A stretch of 64,000 nucleotides of DNA from Symbiodinium natans (GCA_905221605.1 CAJNDS010001946.1:667758-731757), one strand, 5' to 3'. Shown: positions 46,684 through 58,842, counted from the stretch's first letter. A program made the numbers and translations. The notes: generated by a model from the sequence alone, not told the origin.

Positions 46684-48720
46684 TTGAGTGGAAAGGACAA
46701 AAAACCCTGGGAAGGATTGAGGGTCTACTTTGGGTATTCGCTAGTCTTGTGGTTTTGCTGCTTGAGTTGCAAACGCTTGCTTGCACGCGCCCCCCGGCCT
46801 GGCTGAACGCGGGGTGTAGCGTGCGCATCGCAGACGAAGGAACGCCAAGTGTTATGTCACTTGGCGCAGCACCACGCCGTCACGCACTTCACGAGAGGGG
46901 TTTCAGGGTGCCGGGGTCCTCAACGATCCCAGGGCAGGGGGGGGGGGGGGGGTGGCCGGTCCCAAGGTTCGTTCCAGGGGTCAAGGTATTTGGATTGTGG
47001 CTCCTGAAGTGGTTCGGGCAGGTTGCCCTAAACCCTAAACTTTAAACCCTAAACCCTAAACCCAGGGCCGTACAGCAAATTTCTGAGTTTCTGAGTGGGA
47101 AGGGGAGAAGGAGACCAGATCTTGGTCGGCTTGTTGTGGGTGCCTCTCGGCCGAAAGCCGAGGCGAATTCTGGAACATAGAGCCATGTGGGATTGTGAAT
47201 CTGGCTTTTGCCGTGAGGCCACTTCTTGGCCAAATAGAACTCACATCTCTCATCATGGTAGATTCCAGCAAACAATAAAACAAAAAAAGCTGCGCGCACA
47301 ACAACAAGCTCTTCGAAGTCCTGAAACCTCGCGAACCTCCAAACTGTCCCGAAACCCGCCTTGCCAGCTAGGCGCTGAGGAGCCGTGCCGCAGCGCTGGC
47401 TTTGGGTGGCCAGGCTTCGGGAACTTCGGGGAGGGAACCTGAGTTCTGCTTTTCCTACATGCCCTCATCATATGTCCTTGTTGAACATGGCGCTGTTCTC
47501 CTAACAAGGCCGAAGAACCCGTTCCTACTGTACATGTTCCTACAGGCGATTGGAAGCAATAGGACAAGTAGCATCTTTCACTCCCAAGCCATGAGAGTCT
47601 TGCTTTGAGAGTTCCGTCAACATGGTTCCGTTTCTTTGTTGACTCGATTGTGCCGTGTTTGTTCTAGTCGACTGGCTCAATCCAACTCCAAACTGCGAGC
47701 CTCACAGGGACAGTGCCCGGGGGCAGCGACATCCAACTTTCTCCTCATAGATCGGCACCTTGCTTCAAGATGATGGTTTCAGCGATGTGCCTATATCAGC
47801 CAGTTCGTTCTCTGCAGTCGCGACATTCATTTGCGGTTCGGGAAGAGCACAGGCCCGTGGTCCAGGAAGGCTTTCAATCCTTTAGGTAGCCATGAGCTTG
47901 AGACAAGGCGAACACAGTTCGCCAAGATCTTCAGTTCAGAGGACATTCATTCACCGTTGAGCCTCCTTCTTTTCATGATGTTATGGGGATGTCTCGCGGA
48001 AGTCGGATCCGCTGTGCTTGTTCAGGAGGCGCGGCTCCTCGTAATCTACCTCCGGTCACTGAAGAGCGCCTCGGAGGATGCTTCTTGACCAGCAAGGCCA
48101 AAAAAATTGAGGGTTGCAAGTTGATAGGAATGTGAGGCAAGGTCAGAGAGTCTTCCAACCAGCACGGCTTGAAGTCTTGAAGTTGAAGACGAGCCCCTGC
48201 GCAGGTCCTGATGCACCATCTCCCTCAAAAAACACTTGGAGCTTGGGACACTCAGGGCCTGATGGTAGCAGATCCGCGACCTCCTGGACAGATTCTGGAG
48301 GCAGCACTACAGATGTGCCTTTTCATCTGTTGGTTCGTTTACTTGTACGTGTTCTTCGTGTGGTTCAAATCTCAGCGTAAAACGTTAATAGCAGATCATG
48401 TCAGCAATGAAGAATAACTATATACATATGTATATATATATATATATACACACATTCTACATGCATCGGGCGTCGGAAACATACAAATGCCTACTTGATT
48501 GATGAACTTTCGGACATTTCTGAAGATATGTAAAATTTCATGCGCGTCGTGAGGAATATTCGTGTGTTTCTTATTGAGAGATCGTGATGTTACTCTACAG
48601 CTACAAAAAATGGGTATCTTAATGCGTTTTCCCATGGAAGCGTGTGTGTTTCTGCTTCTGCCTGGTTCAATGAGCACAAAAGCAATAGACGCACAGCAAT
48701 CAGAGAAGGTGTATGCGTTC
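46684..48720. other. G-run, telomere-like units and orphan frames
   Basis: A run of 16 G lies at 46937-46952, CCCTAAA units at 47026-47065 and a TA tract at 48420-48450. Orphan plus-strand frames: 47402-47608 (SYVLVEHGAVLLTRPKNP), 47831-48088 (one hydrophobic segment) and 48211-48417, which has a membrane-like CLFICWFVYLYVFFVWFK followed by a polar tail and TAA. None is assignable. Confidence 0.3.
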
Positions 48721-48829
48721 AAGATTTGCCCGAGCACGGGCCACCCAAGCGAGCATCATGAGCATCAAGCTTTGCCCGAGCACGGGCCACCCAAGCATCA
48801 TGAGCATCAGCTGCTCAAGCTTGCCCGAG

Positions 48830-49945
48830 CACGGGCCACCCAAGCGAGCATCATGAGCATCAGCTGCTCAAGCTTTGCCCGAGCGCGGGCCACCCAAGCG
48901 AGCGAGCACGGGCCACCCAAGCGAGCACCATGACATTAGCTGCTCAAGCTTTGCCCGAGCACGGGCCACCCAAGCGAGCATCATGAGCATCAGCTGCTCA
49001 AGCTCTGCCCGAGCACGGGCCACCCAAGCGAGCATCATGAGCATCAGTTGCTCAAGCGTTGCCTGAGCACGGGCCACCCAAGCGAGCATCATGAGCATCA
49101 AGCTTTGCCCGAGCACGGGCCACCCAAGCATCACGAGCATCAGCTGCTCAAGCTTGCCCGAGCACGGGCCACCCAAGCGAGCATCATGAGCATCAGCTGC
49201 TCAAGCTTTGCCCGAGCGCGGGCCACCCAAGCGAGCGAGCACGGGCCACCCAAGCGAGCACCATGACATTAGCTGCTCAAGCTTTGCCCGAGCACGGGCC
49301 ACCCAAGCGAGCATCATGAGCATCAGCTGCTCAAGCTTTGCCCGAGCACGGGCCACCCAAGCGAGCATCATGAGCATCAGTTGCTCAAGCGTTGCCCGAG
49401 CACGTGCCACCCAAGCGAGCATCATGAGCATCAGCTGCTCAAGCTTTGCCCGAGCACGGGCCACCCAAGCGAGCACATTGAGCATCAGCTGCTCAAGCTT
49501 TGCCCGAGCACGGGCCACCCAAGCGAGCATCATGAGCATCAGCTGCTCAAGCTTTTGGCCACCCAAGCGAGCATCATGAGCATCAGCTGCTCAGGCTTTG
49601 CCCGAGCACGGGCCACCCAAGCGAGCATCATGAGCATCAGCTGCTCAAGCTTTGCCCGAGCACGGGCCACCCAAGCGAGCATCATGAGCATCAAGCTTTG
49701 CCCGAGCACGGGCCACCCAAGCATCATGAGCATCAGCTGCTCAAGCTTGCCCGAGCACGGGCCACCCGAGCGAGCATCATGAGCATCAGCTGCTCAAGCT
49801 TTGCCCGAGCACGGGCCACCCAAGCGAGCATCATGAGCATCAGCTGCTCAGGCTTTGCCCGAGCACGGGCCACCCAAGCGAGCATCATGAGCATCAGCTG
49901 CTCAAGCTTTGCCCGAGCACGGGCCACCCAAGCGAGCATCATGAG
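48830..49945. repeat. Higher-order repeat block, copy 1
   Basis: It is nearly identical to 50268-51383, at a constant offset of 1438 bp, including the same truncated units and the GACATTAGC variant. Only a few substitutions were seen. Confidence 0.85.
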
Positions 49946-50230
49946 AACAGCTGACTCAAGCTTGCCCCCCCGAGCCACCGCCAGCCACCCCAAGCGAGCA
50001 TCATTGCACGCCATCAAGCTGCTTTCAAGATTTGCCGCGCGCCCAGGTCTTTTTTTCCCACCCAAGCGATTCAACGCTTGTCCCCTTATTTTTTCTGAGC
50101 CACGGGCCACCCGGCAGCTCTTGGTGATACCGATTTTTTCTTTTTGCGTTTTTTATCCCTGCATCCCTTCCATGAGCATCAGCTGCTCAAGCTTTGCCGA
50201 GCCTCTTTCTGTTCTGCCGCCACCCAAGCG
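49946..50230. repeat. Corrupted patch within the minisatellite
   Basis: Recognisable unit pieces are mixed with homopolymer runs (C7, T7, T6) and indels. It could be old decayed units or low-quality consensus. Confidence 0.6.
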
Positions 50231-50267
50231 AGCATCATGAGCATCAGCTGCTCAAGCTTTGTCCGAG

Positions 50268-51383
50268 CACGGGCCACCCAAGCGAGCATCATGAGCATCA
50301 GCTGCTCAAGCTTTGCCCGAGCGCGGGCCACCCAAGCGAGCGAGCACGGGCCACCCAAGCGAGCACCATGACATTAGCTGCTCAAGCTTTGCCCGAGCAC
50401 GGGCCACCCAAGCGAGCATCATGAGCATCAGCTGCTCAAGCTCTGCCCGAGCACGGGCCACCCAAGCGAGCATCATGAGCATCAGTTGCTCAAGCGTTGC
50501 CCGAGCACGGGCCACCCAAGCGAGCATCACGAGCATCAAGCTTTGCCCGAGCACGGGCCACCCAAGCATCATGAGCATCAGCTGCTCAAGCTTGCCCGAG
50601 CACGGGCCACCCAAGCGAGCATCATGAGCATCAGCTGCTCAAGCTTTGCCCGAGCGCGGGCCACCCAAGCGAGCGAGCACGGGCCACCCAAGCGAGCACC
50701 ATGACATTAGCTGCTCAAGCTTTGCCCGAGCACGGGCCACCCAAGCGAGCATCATGAGCATCAGCTGCTCAAGCTTTGCCCGAGCACGGGCCACCCAAGC
50801 GAGCATCATGAGCATCAGTTGCTCAAGCGTTGCCCGAGCACGTGCCACCCAAGCGAGCATCATGAGCATCAGCTGCTCAAGCTTTGCCCGAGCACGGGCC
50901 ACCCAAGCGAGCACATTGAGCATCAGCTGCTCAAGCTTTGCCCGAGCACGGGCCACCCAAGCGAGCATCATGAGCATCAGCTGCTCAAGCTTTTGGCCAC
51001 CCAAGCGAGCATCATGAGCATCAGCTGCTCAGGCTTTGCCCGAGCACGGGCCACCCAAGCGAGCATCATGAGCATCAGCTGCTCAAGCTTTGCCCGAGCA
51101 CGGGCCACCCAAGCGAGCATCATGAGCATCAAGCTTTGCCCGAGCACGGGCCACCCAAGCATCATGAGCATCAGCTGCTCAAGCTTGCCCGAGCACGGGC
51201 CACCCGAGCGAGCATCATGAGCATCAGCTGCTCAAGCTTTGCCCGAGCACGGGCCACCCAAGCGAGCATCATGAGCATCAGCTGCTCAGGCTTTGCCCGA
51301 GCACGGGCCACCCAAGCGAGCATCATGAGCATCAGCTGCTCAAGCTTTGCCCGAGCACGGGCCACCCAAGCGAGCATCATGAG
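50268..51383. repeat. Higher-order repeat block, copy 2
   Basis: The second copy of the 1.1-kb block at 48830-49945. Confidence 0.85.
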
Positions 51384-52451
51384 CATCAGCTGCTCAAGCT
51401 TTGCCCGAGCACGGGCCACCCAAGCGAGCATCATGAGCATCAGCTGCTCAAGCTTTGCCCGAGCGCAGGCCACCCAAGCATCATGAGCATCAGCTGCTCA
51501 AGCTTGCCCGAGCACGGGCCACCCGAGCGAGCATCATGAGCATCAGCTGCTCAAGCTTTGCCCGAGCACGGACCGCCCGAGCGATCATCATGAGCATCAG
51601 CTGCTCAAGCTTTGCCCGAGCACGGGCCACGCGAGCGAGCATCATGAGCATCAGCTGCTCAAGCTTTGCCCGAGCACGTGCTACCCAAGCGAGCATCGTG
51701 AGCATCAGCTGCTCAAGCTTTGCCCGAGCACGGGCCACCCAAGCGAGCATCCTGAGCATCAGCTGCTCAAGCTTTGCCCGAGCACGGGCCACCCAGGCGA
51801 GCATCATGAGCATCAGCTGCCCAAGCGAGCATCATGAGCATCAGCTGCTCAAGCTTTGCCCGAGCGCGGGCCACCCAAGCGAGCATCATGAGCATCAGCT
51901 GCTCAAGCTTTGCCCGAGCGCAGGCCACCCAAGCGAGCATCATGAGCATCAGCTGCTCAAGCTTTGCCCGAGCGCGGGCCACCCAAGCGAGCATCATGAG
52001 CATCAGCTGCTCACCCAGGCGAGCATCATGAGCATCAGCTGCTCAAGCTTTGCCCGAGCACGGGCCAGGCGAGCATCATGAGCATCAGCTGCTCAAGCTT
52101 TGCCCGAGCACGGGCCACCCAAGCGAGCATCGCCCGAGCACGGGCCACCCAAGCGAGCATCATGAGCATCAGCTGCTCAAGCTTTGCCCGAGCACGGGCC
52201 ACCCAAGCGAGCATCGCCCGAGCACGGGCCACCCAAGCGAGCATCATGAGCATCAGCTGCTCAAGCTTTGCCCGAGCACGGGCCACCCAAGCGAGCATCG
52301 CCCGAGCACGGGCCACCCAAGCGAGCATCATGAGCATCAGCTGCTCAAGCTTTGCCCGAGCACGGGCCACCCAAGCGAGCATCATGAGCATCAGCTGCTC
52401 AAGCTTTGCTCCAGCACGGGCCACCCAAGCGAGCATCATGAGCATCAGCTG

Positions 52452-53837
52452 CTCAAGCTTTGCTCGAGCACGGGCCCACCCAAGCGAGCATCATGAGCAT
52501 CAGCTGCTCAAGCTTTGCACGAGCACGGGCCACCCAAGCGAGCATCATGAGCATCATGAGCATCAGCTGCTCAAGCTTTGTCCGAGCACGGGCCACCCAA
52601 GCGAGCATCATGAGCATCAGCTGCACAAGCTTTGCCCGAGCACGGGCCACCCAAGCGAGCATCATGAGCATCAGCTGCTCAAGCTTTGCCTGAGCACGGG
52701 CCACCCAAGCGAGCATCATGAGCATCAGCTGCTCAAGCTTTGCCCGAGCACGGGCCAAGCGAGCATCATGAGCATCAGCTGCTCAAGCTTTGCCCGAGCA
52801 CGGGCCACCCAAGCGAGCATCATGAGCATCAGCTGCTCAAGCTTTGCCCGAGCACGGGCCACCCAAGCAAGGATCATGAGCATCAGCTGCTCAAGCTTTG
52901 CCCGAGCACAGGCCACCCAAGCGAGCATCATGAGCATCAGCTGCTCAAGCTTTGCCCGAGCACGGGCCACCCAAGCGAGCATCATGAGCATCAGCTGCTC
53001 AAGCTTTGCCCGAGCACGGGCCACCCGAGCGAGCATCATGAGCATCAGCTGCTCAAGCTTTGCCCGAGCACGGGCCACCCAAGCGAGCATCATGAGCATC
53101 AGCTGCTCAAGCTTTGCTCGAGCACGGGCCACCCGAGCGAGCCCGTGCTCGGGCAAAGCTTGAGCAGCTGATGCTCATGATGCTCGCTTGGGTGGCCCGT
53201 GCTCGAGCAAAGCTTGAGCAGCTGATGAGCAGCTGATGCTCATGATGCTCGCTTGGGTGGCCCGTGCTCGGGCAAAGCTTGAGCAGCTGATGCTCATGAC
53301 GCTCTCTCGGGTGGCCCGTGCTCGGGCAAAGCTTGAGCAGCTGATGCTCATCATGCTCGCTCGGGTGGCCCGTGCTCGGGCAAAGCTTGAGCAGCTGATG
53401 CTCATGATGCTCGCTCGGGTGGCCCGTGCTCGGGCAAAGCTTGAGCAGCTGATGCTCATGATGCTCGCTTGGCCCGTGCTCGGGCAAAGCTTGAGCAGCT
53501 GATGCTCATGATGCTCGCTTGGGTGGCCCGTGCTCAGGCAAAGCTTGAGCAGCTGATGCTCATGATGCTCGCTTGGGTGGCCCGTGCTCGGGCAAAGCTT
53601 GTGCAGCTGATGCTCATGATGCTCGCTTGGGTGGCCCGTGCTCGGACAAAGCTTGAGCAGCTGATGCTCATGATGCTCGTGATGCTCGCTTGGGTGGCCC
53701 GTGCTCGGACAAAGCTTGAGCAGCTGATGCTCATGATGCTCGTGATGCTCGCTTGGGTGGCCCGTGCTCGTGCAAAGCTTGAGCAGCTGATGCTCATGAT
53801 GCTCGCTTGGGTGGGCCCGTGCTCGAGCAAAGCTTGG
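52452..53837. repeat. Large palindrome in the minisatellite (~690-bp arms)
   Basis: The right arm (about 53141-53837) is the reverse complement of the left arm (about 52452-53140) variant by variant: the extra C in GGGCCCACCC, TTTGCACGAG, TTTGTCCGAG, CTGCACAAGC, TTTGCCTGAG and the shortened GGGCCAAGCG unit all recur in mirror order. The right arm has one extra unit. Confidence 0.85.
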
Positions 53838-54231
53838 AACAAGCCAACAAACTCCTCTACACCATTATAAGCAGGAGGCAAAGGTGCCGCTACGCATTCA
53901 CGCTTTCCCCGAGTCAGAGGAATTGGTGATGGTGGGTTGGTGCGACGCAAGTTCTCAGAACCGACATGACGGCTATTCCACCGAAGGAATTCATCGGCAT
54001 GGCTCCCCGTTCCATTGAGGAGGGCGCAGTGTGCAAGGTATCTCCTGTATTTTGGCGCTCGGGTCGTATCGACCGTGTCTGCCGCTCCCCAAAGAGCGCC
54101 GAAGCAAGAGCAGCAGTGAATTGTGAAATAACCTGTTCCTCTTGAGATATGCCTGGAGCGAGTTCTGCGGCGTGGAGGCTGATATATGGGCGCCCGCTGA
54201 GGCAGCTGCTCACACCCGCGGCATTCTGGTG
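53835..54231 (+). mobile_element. Copia RNase H fragment inside the minisatellite
   Basis: From GGAACAAGCCAACAAACTCC to GCATTCTGGTGA it matches the RNase H part of the copia element at 27 kb, in opposite orientation in the window. It has two small indels that shift the frame (near 53868 and 53990) and keeps about 206 bp (FWRSGRIDRVCRSPKSAEAR region) that the 27-kb copy lacks. Both ends abut satellite units. Confidence 0.85.
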
Positions 54232-54556
54232 AAGCTTTGCCCGAGCACGGGCCACCCAAGCGAGCATCATGAGCATCAGCTGCTCAAGCTTTGCCCGAGC
54301 ACGGGCCACCCAAGCGAGCATCATGAGCATCAGCTGCTCAAGCTTGCCCGAGCACGTGCCACCCAAGCGAGCATCATGAGCATCAGCTGCTCAAGCTTTG
54401 CCCGAGCACGGGCCACCCAAGCGAGCACATTGAGCATCAGCTGCTCAAGCTTTGCCCGAGCACGGGCCACCCAAGCGAGCATCATGAGCATCAGCTGCTC
54501 AAGCTTTGCCCGAGCACGGGCCACCCAAGCGAGCATCATGAGCATCAGCTGCTCAG

Positions 54557-55800
54557 CCTCCTGGCCCTGTTGGTTGAGATTCGTGGTTTTGAATATAGAT
54601 CTTCACTGGCCAACCGGCCCACCAGATACTGAACTGCAACTCATGGTCTTCCCACATAACAAGGGTTCCTTTAAAAGGATTAAAAAACTATATAGCATTT
54701 GGGGGTCTATTTTGGGGGGTCCCCTTTCGTAAGCTCCCAAATCAATACATGATACATGATTTGACCAGCCCCAACAGTGCCGGTTTCATACGTTGGCGCA
54801 GAGTACTTTTCTGCACGACATGACATGCTATGATGGGTTGGGTCAAAGCATGGTTTTGCTGGGGTTGCCTTGATTGTTGACTGAATCATCGAAGAAACAT
54901 GGCACTCGACCCGGTCAACCCACACATGTCGCCAAGCTCTTGAGCCCAACCCTTGCCAGGCGTTTCAGCAGGCGAAGAGCTTCATGAATCCCCCGACTTT
55001 TTACAGCATCTTACCTGCAGGACAGTGCACAATGCCCTCGTGACCCTAGCGTACTGCTTTGTCAAAGAGCACGAAGAACAACGTTGAGCATGGCAAGCCT
55101 TGGCTGACACCATTGTATACTAAGGTATTTGCACCTCCAACTGGAAGCATGAAGGACCGGGCATGAAAAAACACAGCTTTTCGTGTTCAGGGCCTTCTTG
55201 GGCTTGCGTTCCTTCAACAGAGCTGCAAAAATCGCAAGCTGCAACGCCATCACATACACATGGTTTTTCGGTTACTCAAACCAGAAGACTATGGAGGCCA
55301 TCAAAATTAGGCCAGCGCCTCAAACCCTGCAGGCCCAAAGTACAGCATTCACCTGGGCGAAAGTTGCGGCGGCGGTTGGAATCAGGCCAGCTGCCCTGAT
55401 CTTTACACATCCTCTACGAGTCACGCCCTTTCCCACCCTATGGAAGCCGGAAGCAAGATCTTGAGCCAGGCATGACGAAAGCCAGCACAGATTGCTATCA
55501 ACGTCAAGAAGCCCTATTATGTGGGCCCCTAATGCCCTAAACCCCAGCCCACATTCCTCGCGAGCGCCTGAGGTGAAAGGCGGTCTTTGGCGTGCCTACG
55601 CGTCCCAGAAGCCAGGGACCAAGGCCAAGTCGGAGCCCCTAAACAAAAATAACGATTTACTTTCAGCAAAAACTGCCGAGAATTGAAGAGATGCCCTCCA
55701 GATTACCCATGTGTCATTGGAGCCTTTTTGGTAGAGAGGTCCGCTTTACTCCAAAAGGTGGATTGCCTGTGCTAGCTGCTCTAGGCTTGCAGGTTAAGGC
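54557..55800. other. No gene recognised
   Basis: Unique sequence after the array. A plus-strand frame at 55183-55464 (AITYTWFFGYSNQKTMEA) is the only protein-like stretch. Confidence 0.3.
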
Positions 55801-55915
55801 CTCTTGACTGCGAGGACCGGAACACTTCTTCACATCAAGTCCGTTTTCCAGACAGTTCACAGTTCACTTCGTGCCTCGCTTTATAAATGTAACTCCATGA
55901 TGCTTCTGGCAGGCT

Positions 55916-56350
55916 GTGTCCTGGTGCGACAACGAGAAACATTGGACTCAGATCTTCGTGAAAGGCGCCCGACAAGATGTGCAGTTCTCAACCCTACCAG
56001 GAAGTCAACTCGATTTGTCCGTCGGGGTCATGCGGAGCATGATTGCCAATTGCCAAGTTAAGGCTTTCATGGAGAGGGTTCTTCGGCTTGTGACAGGCAC
56101 CAGCTGCCCAGCAACCTGGCAGGGGCTCAAGTGGCTGCACGGAGGCAGGCCAGAAGGGACCCTAACATATACGAAAAATCATATGAAGAGTCCCCATATA
56201 CACAAGGAAAGCGGAGACATGATACACATTACAGCGGCCGTCTATTACAACGACAAGCGAATTAGGAGTGCAGCTTCCCAACAGCTGAGCCAGCAAACGT
56301 GTCTTCGAAGGCTTGGGGAAGAAACTGAAAGCTCAGCAGTTGAAAGATGA
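55916..56350 (+). CDS. Open frame, possible exon(s), unknown product
   Basis: A 144-codon frame. The first part reads VSWCDNEKHWTQIFVKGARQ and then FSTLPGSQLDLSVGVM, both protein-like. An internal CAG/GT pair may remove part of it. No family is recognised and the end is lower in complexity. Confidence 0.35.
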   Translation: MSWCDNEKHWTQIFVKGARQDVQFSTLPGSQLDLSVGVMRSMIANCQVKAFMERVLRLVTGTSCPATWQGLKWLHGGRPEGTLTYTKNHMKSPHIHKESGDMIHITAAVYYNDKRIRSAASQQLSQQTCLRRLGEETESSAVER

Positions 56351-58140
56351 GAGAGAAATATGCACCGTGGGCGAGTGAAGCTCCAGGCACTTTCTTCGCC
56401 AATGATGGATCTTCCTTCTGTGTCGGGACGCGAAAAGGCCAGTCAGAGGACGAGCTCAGTCCTGAAGTTTCATGTCGACTACCGCTACAGCTGTTACTTA
56501 TACAGTAGTTAGTCCTGAAGATGCTTCTGAAATATGCTGCTTTTTGAATATCTCTCCGACACCCCGTGTAGTGTGCACATGTCTGGGATGCCCCTGATGT
56601 TCAACATAGAGCCGCATGCAGGAGACCTCCTTCTCCAAGGCCCTTCCACAGAAGACCTGCGCCTCGGCAGGAACCACCCTGGCAATGTTAGGATTCAAAG
56701 CTGTTTTACGGCTTGAATTGAAGGTTATTATGGGGCTCTGCGGAAGCTGGGTTTCGGTAGGGTTTGCCGTGTTGTAATCGGCATAGTGCAAGTTGTCTTG
56801 GCTGCAGTCAATTCTGACTTGCCTGGGGCCAAAGAACAGGGAAAACGGCAGCTTGGTCCAATTTGCTCGCACGCGGTCAATCGATGGCCATCCCGAGGTG
56901 AGGGCGACGGCTTCAAGCAGGAGCTGAGCGGCTTGGCTATCACAGTCCAAACATCCAGGATCCCTCGAAGACGTTAGCTGCCTCATAGCAACTCTCGGGA
57001 GGGGGCATGTCACCTTCAGTGAGCCCTGTAAGGACAAGTCTGCCGCAGTCGGCGAGTATGTCATAGTATGTTGGTATCTGATATTTCCAATGTAGTACAT
57101 CTCTCTGTTCTTACGAATCATACGCAGTTGTCCGAGCAGACTCGGTGAGATGTAGTGAACATGATGGAAACCAGCCAAACTGCCAGAGAGTTGGACTCAT
57201 GAAGCCGACTCTCGGGGCAGAAGCGCTCAGTTGGCAACTGCCGCCACAGCAGTAGAGCTGGACATCATTGCTGAGCTGCTAAGTTTAGCTCTTGTTTTCT
57301 CCCAGGCTTCAGCCCAGTCGACCCAGCAGAGCCTACGGCCAGCCTGAGCGCCGCTTGGCGAAGACTTGCAAATATGGTGAATACGTGGTGCGTAACTGGT
57401 GACTGGTGAGTAACTGATGTTGCTAAGAGCCGGGGCTCAAGAACCAATCTCATTGGCAATCAAGCCGAGTCAGTAACCAAGGGCTTAACTGACTGAAGAT
57501 GCTTCACCCAAGGTCTGCGTTGGCCAGGATCGAATCCGGGAACGAACGCGAATATCTGTGCTTGCCGCTCCTGGCTTGCAAGAACTTGGGTGGAGGAATG
57601 ACAGACAGACCTAAAGACAGCACTCGGTGCAGTTTTCGTATCTTTCACGGTCGACCTGGGACATTGTGAGTGTGGCATGCTTTGCACAAGCAGCCACAAG
57701 TTGATTTCCTGCTCAGTTAAGGATTGCGACAGCGGCGATCTCACCGTGGTGGGACCGGGCAAATTCACTGACAAAAAGAGCACATAACTCTCAGCCGTTG
57801 CGTGTAAATGCTTTAGGTATTCTGCATATTTTGATCTCTTTGAGCTCGGTGCTACAGCAGTATACAGCAGTGCCTGCTTCCAGTCGACCCTATGACAGGT
57901 TGCGAGGTTCGGCGCCCGGCAAGCTGCACACCGCGCTGTGGGTGATCGACCCCTGCCTGCACATGTGCAGTTGATTCCAATCGAGCCGCCCCACGTATGT
58001 CAACATATCTGAAGTGACCTGAACAAAGGATTGTTCTGCGTAGAGAGCGTGGGGGAGAACGACGTCTTTCGAGAGCCTCCGCTTTCAATGGCTAGTCTCA
58101 CTCATGTTTAAGCAGACTAAGCAGACTAAGCAGGACATCA
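56351..58140. other. Sparse region with weak frames
   Basis: Candidates: 56590-56715 (+, MSGMPLMFNIEPHAGDLLL) and 56786-56977 (+). A long minus-strand frame (56498-57178) is likely their shadow. Nothing was assignable. Confidence 0.25.
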
Positions 58141-58146
58141 TGTCGC

Positions 58147-58494
58147 AGTTATTATAGCAGCTGCCTGGTCTCTGCCACTGGCGCAGTGTCTGGAGCTGAG
58201 GAGAAGGACAAGTGCACCAGCAAGCTGAAGTTCGAGTTTGCGCTGCCGACAAATGCGGACGTTTCCACACTGTCGGATCCGCAGCTTCTGCTTCGGCGAC
58301 CGCGGCTTTGCACAGGTTTTCGCCATGGCCTCAGTGGAGTGTTTCGAGAACTCCAGTTGAATGACAACGTTGCTTTCGGTAAGCAGGTGAAGGCGGGGAA
58401 GAAATGTGCAGATTTTGGCGTAAATCACGTCGAGGGTGGGCAAGAGGTCTTGTTATTATGTGGATGCTCTGGGTCACGCGCTTGGATTTTCTGA
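58147..58494 (+). CDS. Exon-like frame, unknown product
   Basis: The frame reads SCLVSATGAVSGAEEKDKC and then TSKLKFEFALPTNADVSTLS. Acceptor-like sites lie at 58160 (TAGCAG) and 58186 (GCGCAG). The beta-strand-like KLKFEFALP followed by a Thr/Ser/Asp loop suggests an extracellular domain, but no family is assigned. It may connect to 58843-59076 across the CTG tract. Confidence 0.35.
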   Translation, partial: SYYSSCLVSATGAVSGAEEKDKCTSKLKFEFALPTNADVSTLSDPQLLLRRPRLCTGFRHGLSGVFRELQLNDNVAFGKQVKAGKKCADFGVNHVEGGQEVLLLCGCSGSRAWIF

Positions 58495-58702
58495 AAGGAC
58501 TATGGATAAGTTACAGAAAGTGGTAGGGGAGGGACGAAGTGGCATTTTGCAGCGGAAGAAGTGGATAATTTGACTGGACAATTGAGCTGTGGTATGTGTG
58601 TGTGTGTGATTGTGTGTGCGTACTGTGTGATCACCATCACCACAATTGGGCTCGGGTTCTTAGCATCTTTTTTACCTGTTGATTCTGCTTGGCCATCATG
58701 GC

Positions 58703-58785
<83 letters not shown>
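58703..58785. repeat. CTG trinucleotide tract
   Basis: About 27 perfect CTG units. They read as poly-Leu, poly-Cys or poly-Ala in false frames. Confidence 0.98.
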
Positions 58786-58787
<2 letters not shown>

Positions 58788-58842
58788 ACTTTCAAAGAAT
58801 CGGAATCACAATGCATGACCAGCTGAAGCGTGCTGCAGCTTT

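Larger units (their letters stand above)
48726..54556. repeat. 54-bp minisatellite array, ~5.8 kb
   Basis: The unit is AGCATCATGAGCATCAGCTG + CTCAAGCTTTGCCCGAGCAC + GGGCCACCCAAGCG (54 bp), repeated about 100 times with point variants and truncated units. Being 18 codons long and stop-free in several registers, it keeps long frames open on both strands. Most of the array reads one way; 53141-53834 is inverted, and a copia fragment interrupts it at 53835-54231. Confidence 0.97.

Noticed and set aside
52078-53163. 361-codon frame with 18-residue repeats
   Set aside because: Follows from the 54-bp unit being a multiple of 3 without stops. Equivalent frames exist in other registers and on the other strand. 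Kept only as an observation, not as a gene.
48726-54556. CRISPR-like array
   Set aside because: Units are contiguous with no unique spacers, 54 bp long, in a eukaryotic context with no cas genes.
56498-57178. 226-codon minus-strand ORF
   Set aside because: No domain, mixed composition, and a plus-strand frame in the same place looks more protein-like; treated as a shadow.
57500-57560. tRNA-like B-box (GGATCGAATCC)
   Set aside because: The T-arm does not pair properly and no A-box or acceptor stem could be placed at the right distance.
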